DNA of 64,000 nt, from positions 12,090,001 to 12,154,000 of the forward strand of contig JBHGNT010000006.1 of the NCBI GenBank assembly GCA_043228905.1. Reading direction: 5' to 3'. This document shows, piece by piece, positions 10,165 through 20,477 of the stretch. Within the stretch, counting starts at the first letter, position 1, and every line of letters begins with the position of its first letter. The position numbers and the translations under genes are program-made. Source of the stretch: Azolla caroliniana. Lineage: Eukaryota; Polypodiophyta. The notes beneath the pieces are model-generated. The model saw only the letters and a program-made list of their open reading frames with translations, had not been told where the DNA came from and ran no database searches.

Positions 10165-10891
10165 TTGAACATTAGAAGAATATAAAGTATGGATAATTCA
10201 CATTTGGAGGCTAAGAACATGAACCAAGACCTTAGGAAGAAGTCAAAAGTAAAAGTACGAGACCAAGAGAAAATTAAAAAGAGAAAAAGCAGACCATAAA
10301 AAACAGTAAAAAAGGAATGGTCATAACTCCTTCGTGTCTAACCAAATATTATGTTTAAATATGGGTTATAAATCTTGTAAAGAGAGCTATCTATAGATTT
10401 TTAAATCACTAAATTTGGAGCTATAATGAGGGAGATATGACGATTAGAAGATCGCTGGGTCTTAGCTAAAAATAGGAGATAAAAAGCTTCTAAAAATAGC
10501 GTGAACAAGGAAGAAGAAGAAAATTATAAAAGAAGAAGTGGAAGGACTAATAAAAAAAGGACTAATAGGGAGAGGATCCTAATAGAGGAGAGGGAGTCTT
10601 AGGAAGAGATATCTTAGTGAAAGAGAAAGGGTCTTAATTGTGGCTTTTGAGTGATTGGTAGTAAGAAGGTCTTTGGTTTCTTAGTTGAATGTGGAGTTTA
10701 TCTCCTTTGTATTGTCTTGATGTTGGAAAATCCTAACAATCGTATCTCTTTCTCATATTCTCTATCTTTTTTTCTTAATTTCTTGAGTCTCTCTTGATCT
10801 ATATAATATATTATGAGTCACAACTCCATCTAACGGGTTTGGTCAAGCCCTCATATAGTGTAAGATTACCCTTGTCTTAAACACCCTATCA
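10165..10891 (+). repeat. Element G 5' LTR and primer site
   Basis: About 727 bp ending CACCCTATCA, then TTT and the primer site TGGCGCTCCAGGGGGG at 10895. It is AT-rich, with 'aaggaatggtcataactcc', related to the 'gagcaaaaagctcataactt' motif of the F LTR. The left edge is an estimate from LTR length and the point where LINE similarity ends. Confidence 0.6.
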
Positions 10892-10951
10892 TTTTGGCGC
10901 TCCAGGGGGGGTCGATCCTTTCCATATAGGAGGAGAAGTTATCATTTAATT

Positions 10952-11876
10952 GTGTTACTATATTACATTAACTTAGCTATGCAATTTGCATTTTCGGGTG
11001 AAAGAACACAAGATGCTTGTGCCTTTTTGGCATGCTTTGAGCATCATGCCATCTCTATTGGACGCATCATCGACAACGAAAAGTTGCCCTTGTTGGTAGC
11101 TACATTCTATGGTCGTGCTCGAGATTGGTATGACTCTCTTCCGCAAAATGAACAAGGAGAATATCAATTGTTGGTGCATCAATTTCGTACAAGATATATT
11201 CAATGGCAAAATGTAACTGAGGTAAGGGAGGAGCTTTTTCAACTAAAGATGGAATCACCTTTTGGTTTTTTAGAGTATGAAAGAAATTTCCAAGAATTGT
11301 GGACGACATGGATTCGTCTTCGTGGTGGCACCGAAGACGAGTGGTTTAAGATAGAACAATTTAAGGTGGGCCTTGATATGCATTTCCGTTTGGAGGCAAG
11401 CTTGAAGGATCCAACGACTTTTCAAGCTCTTCTCCAAGTTTGTCAAGATTATGATCGACGAGTGAAGATGATGAGTTCCATGGGGGATCCCCAAATGACG
11501 GCTTTGGGTGCAAATTTGATGCCTCGTGCCAACTTTCAAGCCTCATCTTCAATTGTGCATGGTGGACAAGTGTTTCCAAATGTGTATACCACCACAACAA
11601 TAAACCCAACAAGTATATCCCAAGAAGTAGAACAAGTGAAGAGTGAACAAGATACAATGGCGTTGGTGAATCGGCGCTTTGATGAAGTGGTGGCCCACTT
11701 GCAACAATCCCAAGCAATTCGCAACACTATTCCCGATGGTGGTGGCTCTAGAGGGAATCAAGGTGTAATTTGTTATTCTTGTCAAGAGGAGGGACACATC
11801 TCAACAAGATGTCCTCATCGACAACAAAGAGGCATGGGAAGAGGCATGTATCAAGTGCAAAGGAATGGACAACGAC
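10952..11876 (+). pseudogene. Element G Gag, truncated after the zinc knuckle
   Basis: Retrotransposon Gag of the common gypsy type: AFLACFEHHAISIGRII, ATFYGRARDWYDSLP, FRTRYIQWQNVTEVREELFQLK, YERNFQELWT, then CYSCQEEGHISTRC (C-x2-C-x4-H-x4-C) near 11772-11812. It forms the capsid-like shell and binds element RNA through the knuckle. The frame is open for about 308 residues and then runs into antisense LINE sequence, ending at a chance stop at 11929. No protease follows. The fragment is well preserved. Confidence 0.8.
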
Positions 11877-13556
11877 CTTTGATTCCATTATACATCCAAA
11901 TAGTTTTGCCATTAATGAGCCAACCATGATGGTTCGATAGTTGTTTACATTATTTATATCTCCACCTTTACGTAAAGGTTTGATCCAATTTGTAGTCCAA
12001 TCGTACGGCATACCATGTTGCAATGCATCATTAAACATATCGCTTATCCATATATGTGCTTCCTTTCCTATCCATTTGAGCATTTCAGCCTTTATACATT
12101 GAAGATCGCTTGCCTTTCGAGAGGCCAATTTCTTAAGTCCTATGCATATATCTTCAATTGTAAAGAAGGGAGGCATATGTGAAAGAGAACCATAACACAT
12201 CATCTTTCTGGCAGGAGATAACTCATATAAATTCTTACAATGCATAGACAAGTCATGAAGAATTAAGTCACCATAACTCTCAACACGTTTCCCCTTTAAA
12301 TTTCCCCAAAATTTAGCACATGCATGTGCTTTCTCTTGCGTTTGGATAAATTGTTGAGTAACTTCCCATATTCTTCTCTTTCTTTGAATAAGCCTTTTAT
12401 ACTCATGCACATGCTTTTGGTAATTCTCTTTATCCTTAACTACATCCAAAACCATAAGGCACTTTCGAGCTTCACGACATTCTTTATCAAACCATTTTTT
12501 TCTAAGTTTCTTGGTGCAATTCCAAGATGTGCAGTTGGTCGAAAAACATTTGTTTGTACAGGAGAGAATGACTTTGCATTTGCATTCTAGTGTGGCACCA
12601 TGTTGTATCTTTATCATTTGTAACATATCCTCAACCATCTTCGAATACATGGGTGCTCACTTAAGGTTCATGCTCAAGTGCGGTTGTTTATTATCTTCAA
12701 TAGCCTTCTCACAATCAAACCTATCCATACATTTGAGATCAATACATAAAGGCCTATGATCGGATTCCGGTGTCCATTCACCAAGTGAGAATTTATGTAT
12801 ACGATCCAAAATACCTTCGGAAAGTAGCACATGGTCAATCACACTATTTCTGTCGTGTTTTCTACATGTAAAACCATTAGTGTTGGGCAATAAGGAAATA
12901 CCATTTGCAATAAGCAATCCGGTACTATTGCACATTTGTAGGAGTAACTTCCCAAATTGGTCTGGATCTTTTTCATCGCTAGAAGAGCGGCTATACATTT
13001 GCATATCCTCTTGCATCCTTGAGATATGTGGCATGAAAGATTCTTGTGAATCAAGTTGGAAACTTCTTGTACGAGCATTCATGTCACCAAAGACAATAAC
13101 TTCCCCTTTGGATTTGAAATAAGCAATATCATCTTCTAGATTGGCAAACGGTTGATCTTTATCCAAACAAGCATAAAAGTTAGAATCTTGATGAGGAATG
13201 TAACATCCAACTACAAAAGTGGGCAAAGCATTAGGTGTTTATATTTTGAGCCATATGTAGCATTTATGTTCATCATTTTTTATGATTGACACATATTTCT
13301 CTATTTCCTTCTTAATCAAACATGCTACCCCTCCTTGTCCTCTTCATTATCTTGGATTTTTCTTCCATATCAAAGAGTGTACATTATAGTTTCCTAAACC
13401 TTGAATCCTTTGAGTATCATGCTCCCATGTTTCAACAAGAAGTGTGATATCCGAGTTATCGGTGAACTCCTCTATGCCAAATCCCGCATTCCATGGGTAT
13501 CCACTGCAATTCCAAAAGCATAGTCGTAAAAGGCGTGGGTTAGTCTCATAGATCAT
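11877..13556 (-). pseudogene. LINE ORF2, endonuclease and RT N-terminal half
   Basis: On the minus strand from 13556: LCFWNCSGYPWN (usual LINE start), LLVETWEHD, then after a frameshift VVGCYIPHQDSNFY, VIVFGDMNARTR, SVIDHVLLSE and ESDHRPLCIDL, the metal-binding and catalytic signatures of APE-type endonucleases. From 12650: WFDKECREARK, the RT N-terminus (FTIEDICIGLKKLASRKASDLQCIKAEMLKW), NWIKPLRKGGDINNVNNYRTIMVGSLMAKLF. The usual KxKAxGxD motif reads RKASDLQ. It ends at GCIMESK, where element G begins. At least three frameshifts or stops. Confidence 0.85.
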
Positions 13557-14398
13557 GTGTCCCTATTTGCCTACATTTCCATCTTTAGGAACATCCTTAA
13601 ACTTATTTTTCAAGCTTTCTTCATATGCTTTACGGCAAGCATTTTGCTGTGTACCTTTGAGGTATACCCAACTATTTTTGAGTATGATCCTCCGCATTGT
13701 ATCATCTGTCATTGTGCATACAATAGGCCTTTCTCTAGAGCGAGTAACACCATGTTTCCCAACTCGGTGTGCTCCATATACATTCACATCTGACATCCCA
13801 TAATGCATACTAAAAAATTCACCAATGGCCTTTCCAAGGGATCTGCATATTTCCATACTCTCTTCTTTAATCCCACGGATGACAATGTTCTTTGATCGTC
13901 GTTCACGTTCTTTCAATTCTCGGACATCTATGCTTTCTATATTCTTCTCTTAATGCATCACACTTATATTAGACGAGTTTGATAGTACATCTCCACCACA
14001 TACATCGGCCCATGACTTCGTTGTACATACATTTTTCATCTCACTTACATCCCGCCTCATCGTGTCCAATTTTCTTCTTTTAATGCTTCCTTGAACTCAA
14101 TCTTATTAAGGCGGTCATTTGTTTCGAAAGAAGCTCTTTTACATTCTTGAATCTCTTCTTGAAGTTTGGCAACCATTTGTTTAAGACTTCCATTCTCAAT
14201 GACAACACTTTGGAGCTTATCATTCTCTTTCATTAACATCCCAATCTCTTCACCTTGCTTTTTTATGGTTTCTTGAAGAGAAATCAAGTGACTCATAAGC
14301 ATTTTGTCAATTGCATTGGAATCAAGATTTGTTGATGATCTCGGCTCATTATCAATCATACCCCCGAACTTTGTGGCGGCTTTACGAGTATTTACCAT
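13557..14398 (-). pseudogene. LINE ORF1, coiled coil plus RRM-like domain
   Basis: The first block (14398-14057) starts MVNTRKAATKFGG and is a heptad-rich helix (ETIKKQGEEIGMLMKENDKLQ...MVAKLQEEIQECK), probably a trimerising or dimerising coiled coil. After a break near 13920-14050, the second block (13916-13563) reads RRSKNIVIRGIKEE...DVNVYGAHRVGK...RPIVCTMTDDTMRRIILKN, an RRM-like fold as in L1 ORF1 proteins. It would coat LINE RNA. The two blocks are in different frames, so the gene is broken. Confidence 0.75.
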
Positions 14399-14600
14399 TG
14401 TAGGGACAAACCCTATGGGAAGAGAGAGACATAGAGGGAAGGAGAGAGAATGTACCTTTCACTCGATTTAGGGCTTCATAATCTATCTTGCATTTGAGGA
14501 ACCGTGGGGCAAAGATGGCTAGGGATGAAAATGCTCATAACTTCTCTCTACGGTAATGGAATTCAGTAAATGAACATTCGTTAGAAAGCTCTCTGAAAGA
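14399..14600 (-). other. LINE 5' leader and junction with chromovirus E2
   Basis: Contains GA-rich tracts and no coding sequence. The part up to about 14580 probably is the LINE 5' untranslated region. The (GA)n near 14586-14620 overlaps the start of the next LTR. Confidence 0.4.
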
Positions 14601-14893
14601 GAGAGGATGAGAGAGAGAGAGAGGATGATGATAATAGATGATATATTATGTGAAGAGTAAGTACAAAATAGCTATGAGGCTTAAGACTGGCATTGAACCA
14701 ATTTGGTTTGAAATAATGCCTTGTGCCTCTTTTCTAGTGTTCTCAGGAATAGTCCTCAAGCTTCTAGAATGTTCCAAAGAAATATGGAATATACAATAAT
14801 TTTCTAAAGTAAAACTTAAATGAAAATAATATCCTATGTATTACAATAGATATAAAATAAGGTTATGGGTTCGAGTCTTGCCATATCATGACA
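14601..14893 (-). repeat. Chromovirus E2 3' LTR
   Basis: Ends with CATGACA at 14893, followed on the plus strand by CTATCCCCCCTTAAG, the complement of a polypurine tract (CTTAAGGGGGGATAG). A B-box-like GGTTCGAGTCTT lies at the U3 tip (near 14869). It resembles the E1 LTR at 3999-4432. The left edge in the GA tract is approximate. Confidence 0.65.
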
Positions 14894-15889
14894 CTATCCC
14901 CCCTTAAGACGACAAGTGTCACGAGTCGGCGCTGATTGTGGACCGGGTTTGTCCGGATACTTTCGGTGGAAATCAACAAGAAGATCCTGAGCATTGGTGA
15001 CATGCTCAACGTTCCCAAGTACGTTCGCTCGAGCTATAGCCAAGCCAATCGACCAAATAATAAAGTTCATTGCGAAGAAACTTGGAGTCGAGGACGACAA
15101 CAACTTCATACTCCTGGCCGGTGTCCAACTCAAGCGGGGGCGGCGGTGGTGTAACACAATCGGGAATAGTGTTGGCCTGATAAGGTTCGAGAAGGGAACT
15201 ATGGAAGACCGGATGTATCTGAAGGTGCGGAGGAAGATCAAGGCGGAACATGACATCATTAATCTTGCCACTAATATGGAAAGGACCAACTCGTCGATAA
15301 TCCAATTTGTCGCACGGTCGAGTTGTGTTGATGTGACGACGTAAGAGCCATACTCGATCTCCGACTGCAAAAGAGGAGGGAAGCCGATGACGATCTGCAT
15401 AAGTCTTCTAAGTGTGTTGAGCATGATGAAGATGAGTAGATAGATCCGTCTGAATCTTGCGTAGCCTCTCCAGATGATCCTCGGCACAAGGATTGGTAGG
15501 TAGCTCCGAAGTGTCAAACACAAACCAGCGAGGATGAGAACCTGTATAAGCGTGAAATGGCGAGACCCGAGTCAAGGAGTGAATAGCGTTGTTATATGCA
15601 AACTCCGCAAAGTGGAGAATATCAGCCCAATCGTCCTGTTGATAGCTCAGAAAATACCAAAGATATTGTTCCAGCGTTTGATTCGTTCATTCCGCTTGCC
15701 CATCGGTTTGGGGATGGTAGCCGGAGGAGAGGTTGCAAGAGACCTTGAGCATCTTGAAGAGATGCTTCCAAAATTTGGAGATGAATTGAGGTCCTCGGTC
15801 ACTGATGATACTGTCTGGGAGGCCATGATGCCGAAATACCTCATGCATGAAAAGGGCTGCAATTTCCTCACTAGTGATGGCCTTAGTAC
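14894..15889 (-). pseudogene. Chromovirus E2 integrase end with chromodomain
   Basis: The minus strand from 15889 gives an integrase core ([50 protein letters not shown]), then, over frameshifts, HISGKINDVMFRLDLPPHLQIHPVFH, LLEPY, and a chromodomain EYEVVVVLDSKFLRNELYYLVDWLGYSSSERTWE, ending in a short tail before the polypurine tract. It is a sister copy of E1 with better-kept catalytic motifs. Everything upstream of the core is missing and it joins Gypsy-A RNase H at about 15890, so a deletion or ectopic recombination shaped this junction. Confidence 0.85.
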
Positions 15890-17592
15890 CGTGTGCTATC
15901 TTCTCCTTCTTGGTTGATGACCCATCCAATTCCCGTTGGACTCGTATCTACCATGACGTGGATGGGCATCCCTTCTTTGTCGATGACTTTCCTTCAAGCT
16001 GGTACTGCCACCAATAGCCCTTTTAATCTCTTCATCGCCTCTGTGTGTACCGGTTCCCATTTGAATTTTCTCCCTTTTTCAGTAAGCTATACAAGGGTTC
16101 AGCCACATGAGCATAGTGCGGAATCCAAATGTGGTAAAACGCACATGCTCCTAAGAATCTTCGGACCTCTATATATGTTTCACATTCCTCTCATATCACT
16201 TGAATAGCATTCACCTTCTCGGGAGAGAGTTTCCGTCTGTATGGTCCACAAAGATGTCCCACTACTAGGATCTCGTGTTGGCCAAAATGCTAATTTTTCT
16301 TCGGAGAATGTGAGCCATGCACCTTCTAGTCTTTCTAGCACTCTTCCACAGTCTTCAATATGGTTTGAAACAAATCTTCGACATCCATCTGGATCTAAAG
16401 ACTCTTCCTTCTCTGATTCAGGGCACCCCTTTATAGGGATATCATCAAGGAAAGGCATCGTAATATCTAGGATGCAGTCTCTGAGTACTTTGTTCATGGC
16501 ATTCATCATGTGGGCCACTGAGTTAGTTGCCCCTTGCGGTAATTTACACATCCTTACTAGCCCAATGGGAGTCTGCATCGTTGTGATGTCTCAACTATCC
16601 AAAGACAATTGAAATTGGTCGTATCCAGAATAACAAGTCTCCAATCGAGTAAATCAACCTTCCTGCAAAAGCTTTAGCAAACTCATCAACACTAGGTCCA
16701 ATACCAACATTACGAATGGTGACCTTGTTTACCGGTTGCATATCTTGGATAAATCAAAGCGCTCCATTCATCTTCGGCATTGTGAAGCACCTATTTGAAT
16801 AAGGCGCATTAGATGGCTCAAGGATTCTCATTTTAATCTTTTATTTTAATAGCTCTAGCAATCTTGGAATGTGAGATCTTGGAACGGGAATCGGCTTCAA
16901 GTTCCATGGCACATGGGGTATTGTAAAGATAACCATTGGTTCCACAAGCGTTGGGTCAACACATCCGATCTGTTGTGGACAAAAGGCAAATGCTTTCCCG
17001 TGTTGCTCCAACATTTCCTGGAACTTGGACTCTTCTTTGGGAAGCAAAAACTCACCCCCACCAATTTTGAGCTTCCTCTGAGTTTCGTCGGTGAAGACAT
17101 GCCCTACCTCCTTTTGGGTCTCTAAGACATGCCAACTGTCTTTAGGCAAGGGAGCAGCCACAGGTTTGACCTTCTTATCCACACTCTTGTATTTGGTATT
17201 ACCTTCGACTTCATCCGTCGCGACACCTTGTTCATGTTCGTCGATGGCGATGTATAAGGCGAGAGAGTTTATTGAATTCATTCTATTGACTTGCAGTTTT
17301 GATTCGATGACTTTGTCCATTTTCCCAAGAGTATCATCAAATGATATTATCTCCATGTACTCGTTTATTGCCTCTTCCTCGTTCATAATCCCGATTTCTC
17401 TAAGTTGTTCCTCTAGGATTTCTATTTTAATATCTCCTCCATTAATGTTGTTAAATTTACACATCCCATTTTCAGAAAACAAGACTTCATTTTCATTAAT
17501 GGGGTGACAACTTTTATTACACTGAATTGGGGACATAGTTAGATGTCCCGAACTATTGTTGTCCCTCACCCTAATAGCCCGAATTAAAAATC
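15890..17592 (-). pseudogene. Gypsy-A pol: transframe peptide, RT and RNase H start
   Basis: Starts at the GAT-TTT-TAA site (17584-17592) and reads in the -1 frame (LIRAIRV...) through the pol N-terminus, EPMVIFTIPHVPWNLKPIPVPRSHIP, a damaged RT finger region, then LVRMCKLPQGATNSVAHMMNAMNKVLRDC and the catalytic TMPFLDDIPIKGC (FLDD), RRFLGACAFYHIWIPHYAHVAEPLY, and the RNase H start [12 protein letters not shown]-like sequence. Order and motifs match pol of H and I. It stops near 15890 after GIGWVINQE. Several stops and a frameshift between 16578 and 16841. Copia-C is inserted exactly at the Gag-Pol frameshift site. Confidence 0.85.
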
Positions 17593-17998
17593 TGTTCAGA
17601 GACAAGCTCAACATCGGCCGGATCGACTGAGCAAGCCGAGGACTGGTACGTAAAACGGATGTGTAAACCGGTACGCAAACCGGTGCGTAACGAGAGGCCG
17701 TATCGGTGCGTAGGCCGAAAGGCCGTTAGAAAGATATTCCTCCAAAGGAATAGTTTTGGGAGTAAGTGTCGAGGCTCATTTATGAGCAGTCAAGTACTGT
17801 CAGTACTTGTGTCAGCCCGATTGTGAGGGCTTGTATAAAAGTGCTCACTGAGCACATCCTATGTACAGATTGAGTATTATTTTTTGAATTAAGTTCTAGT
17901 GTTTACTCTCTCTCTATCTCTCCCGTGCATACTGTGCAAACCTAAGCTTTCCATTAAACTTGCATTTTCTGTTGTTCTTCCGCACGCCATTCTTTTCA
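17593..17998 (+). repeat. Copia-C 5' LTR
   Basis: 406 bp, TGTTCAGAGAC to ...CATTCTTTTCA. TATAAAA at 17834-17840 lies upstream of a CT-rich leader ('tttactctctctctatctctccc'). The 3' LTR is longer because a ~32-bp block near 'accggatcgattgggaccgatcgg' is missing here, and 'ctcagatttcctatattg' is absent near the 3' end. Confidence 0.9.
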
Positions 17999-18010
17999 TG
18001 GTATCAGAGC
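17999..18010 (+). other. Copia-C primer-binding site (initiator tRNA-Met)
   Basis: TGGTATCAGAGC follows the LTR with no spacer. This is the standard copia primer site, complementary to the 3' end of initiator tRNA-Met. Confidence 0.95.
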
Positions 18011-18080
18011 GCGAGGGTTGAGAACCTGTGCAGCCAACTTTGCTTGAAGGAAAAACCAACGAAGAAGAACAAGAAAACCA

Positions 18081-19080
18081 ATGGACAGAGGAATGGCTAG
18101 CTCGCTTCCAACGGAGAAGCTCGACAGAACCAACTATGCATCTTGGTCCTACAAGATGCACCAGTACCTGCTTGGACACGGTTACTGGAGCTATGTCGAT
18201 GGAGCAAATGACACAACACCCGATTCGACACACAAAGACTTCCCGATGTGGAAACAATCGGCGAGCAGAGTGTTGTACTTTTTCGCGTCTTGTGTGGGAG
18301 AACAGCTACTAAGCTATGTTCGGGATGCAAAAACGTCGAAGGGTGCATGGGAAAATCTGAAGAAGATCTTCGTTGCGAGCACCACAGCCAGGAAGCTTCA
18401 GCTTTGACAGGAGTTGAGCAACCTACGACAACGCGATTTATCGGTGGTTGACTATACCTCGAGGATTAAGGACATATGCGACTCCTTGGCTTCCATCGAT
18501 GTGAACATCGAGGAAAGCGAGATGGTCTAGGTCTGTCTCAGGGGGTTTGGCGTTGAATTTCGGGGCGTTCTGAACTGCTGTGTGTAACCGGGAGAATACG
18601 TCGTCCTTTTTCGACTTACAGTCGATGTTCCTGGTAGAGGAGAACCACGCGGGTGCGTCAATGAGCACACACACTGACTCCAAGATGTTGTACACGGAGG
18701 GAGAAAGGCCCCGTGGTGGTGGTGGATGAGGCAAGTCGGTACGCAATGGAGGCGGCCGACGGGATCGAGGAATAAGGCACCGAAGTGATGCCGACAGCAA
18801 TTCCGGACCCTCTGAAAACAGGGGGAGTCCAGGCGACAAGAACCGGCAAGGGAAATCCGCCGCGGAATGCTGGTACTGTGGCAAGAAAGGCCATAGGGAG
18901 AGCGAGTGCTCGAAAAAGCGCACCGAGTCGGAGAGGACCGGTTCCGGATCTAGTTCCAGACATATCGACAAAGGAAACCGGCAACAATCGCACTACGCCG
19001 AAGGATCCGGAGAACCCGGAAAAGGGTCATTCTTCGTGACGAAACTCGAAGCAAATTCAATGAAGAACATCACCCCGAAG
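18081..19080 (+). pseudogene. Copia-C Gag
   Basis: Starts MDRGMASSLPTEKLDRTNYASW (split here only for naming), the usual copia Gag start, then YKMHQYLLGHGYWSYVDGA, VLYFFASCVGEQLLSYVRDAKTSKGAWENL and, after a stop at 18405-18407 (usually LRQEL), LSVVDYTSRIKDICDSLASI. A CCHC knuckle CWYCGKKGHRESEC is at 18868-18909. Gag forms the particle and binds RNA. Further stops near 18528 and 18586 and a frame change before the knuckle make it non-functional. Confidence 0.85.
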
Positions 19081-20477
19081 TTCGAGGAGGTGTGGTACGT
19101 CAACTCTGGCGTGGTTCTCATGAGGAGTGGTTCTCATACCTTGAGAAACTGACACAACCAGGAGTAGTCGCAACCAGAGATGACACTTTGCATCCGATCG
19201 CAAATGTCGATGAAGTTCCCTTGAGCCATGTCGGGTAGAAAGGGAAACTTATGAACGTGTTACACGTCCCGACCATCACGAAGAATCTAGTGTCGGTCGG
19301 GCAGATCGTAGACCAGGGGATGCAGGTTCGGTTTACACACCTCGGGTGCTTCATTGAGGAAGAAGGCCGTGTTATTGCGCAAGGACGAAAAGATTGGAGG
19401 ATGTTCATCCTCGACTCTAGCAATGGTGGCACCGCAATGTTCACGAAGGGACAAAAAGTCAAGTTGGACATCGACTTATGGCACAAGCGGATAGGCCACG
19501 TCAACTACCAGCGGCTTCAAGTCATGCAACCGAAACAGGTGGTGTTCGGATTGCCAAAATTTAGTGGCCGGAAGGCACAAATTTGTGAAGCCTGCCAACT
19601 TGGGAAGCAACACCGACTTCCATTCCCCAACGAGCGTAACTGGAGTCGGAACAAGCTCGACTTGATACACTCCGATGTGTGGGAGCCGGCACAAATTGTT
19701 AGTCTTGGCAGGAGCCGATACTTTGTCTCCTTCATCGACGACTACACACGGCACACGTCGATCTACCTCATTGAGAGGAAAAGCGAAGTCTTCGACGGTT
19801 TCCGGGACCTCAAAGGGTTCGTGGAAACGGAAACAAGACGAAAGATCAAGTGCCTACGGTTGGATGGCGGAAAAGAATACTTTTCCGGTCAATTCAGCAG
19901 TTATCTACAACATATGGGAATTCGGCGCGAATTCAATTGTAGACACACGCCGGAGCAAAATGACGTGGCCGAGAGGAAAAATCAGTCGGTTGTGGAAGCA
20001 GCACGGGCAATGCTAGAAGAAAAGAGCTTGCCCAAGTTCTATTGGGCCGAGGTGGTACGAACCGCGGTATACATCCAGAATCGGATCAGAGAAAAAGTGT
20101 CGGCGCACGAGCAGTATTTCGGAAGGAAGCCGAATCTACGACACTTGAGAGTTTTCGGTAGCATTGCATATGTGCATGTACTGAAGGAGAAACGGAGGAA
20201 GTTGGACGCGAAAGCCGAGAAATGTATTTTGGTCGGCAATTCGGACGAGCATAAGGGTTATAACTGCTATAACCCGCGTACCACACAAGCGCGCGTGAGC
20301 CGCGACGTTGTGTTTGATGAGTCCTCGTCCTGGTACTTGCCTTCGACTCCGGAACTCACCTCCAATCCGAGTTTTGACGATGAGGTCAGCGAAGCCGAGA
20401 TGCCTCTGGATGAGCCTGAAATCGGGACCCGCGAAGAGAGTTCGATTTTGATTCAGTTAAGTGGATCGAATGAATGA
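19081..20477 (+). pseudogene. Copia-C protease and integrase
   Basis: Protease is damaged: WYVNSG replaces WYVDSG and the following ASNHM segment is deleted. From 19251 the frame is open for 408 residues: IDLWHKRIGHVNY...CEACQLGKQ (zinc finger), IHSDVW, FVSFIDDYTRHT, LDGGKEYFSGQF, HTPEQNDVAERKNQ (catalytic D, D, E present, with D for the usual G after QN), AHEQYFGRKPNLRHLRVFGSIAYVH and DVVFDESSSWY. A stop at 20475 precedes the linker. Confidence 0.88.

Larger units (their letters stand above)
10165..11876 (+). mobile_element. Element G, LTR plus gag fragment in the LINE
   Basis: Starts at about 10165 (TGAACATTAG) inside LINE RT and ends at 11876, just after the Gag zinc knuckle, where LINE sequence (GCIMESK on the minus strand) resumes. 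It has an LTR, a primer site and gag, but no protease, RT, integrase or second LTR, so it is 3'-truncated. No target duplication is visible because the right end is lost and a few LINE codons are missing. It belongs to the same group as element F, with the same primer-site sequence and related Gag. Confidence 0.7.
8464..14580 (-). mobile_element. L1-type LINE, minus strand, split by element G
   Basis: A non-LTR element with ORF1 (14398 to 13557), an APE-type endonuclease (13556 to 12657), a linker, and RT (12650 to 8835) followed by a C-terminal zinc-finger-like segment to about 8490. Element G (10165-11876) sits inside RT. The 5' untranslated region probably extends from 14399 to about 14580, where chromovirus E2 LTR begins. 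Several frameshifts mark it as dead. There is no RNase H domain. Confidence 0.85.

Noticed and set aside
18438-18971. Antisense ORF of 177 residues over Copia-C gag
   Set aside because: Shadow of the GC-rich zinc-knuckle region; no motif, and the sense strand has clear copia Gag.
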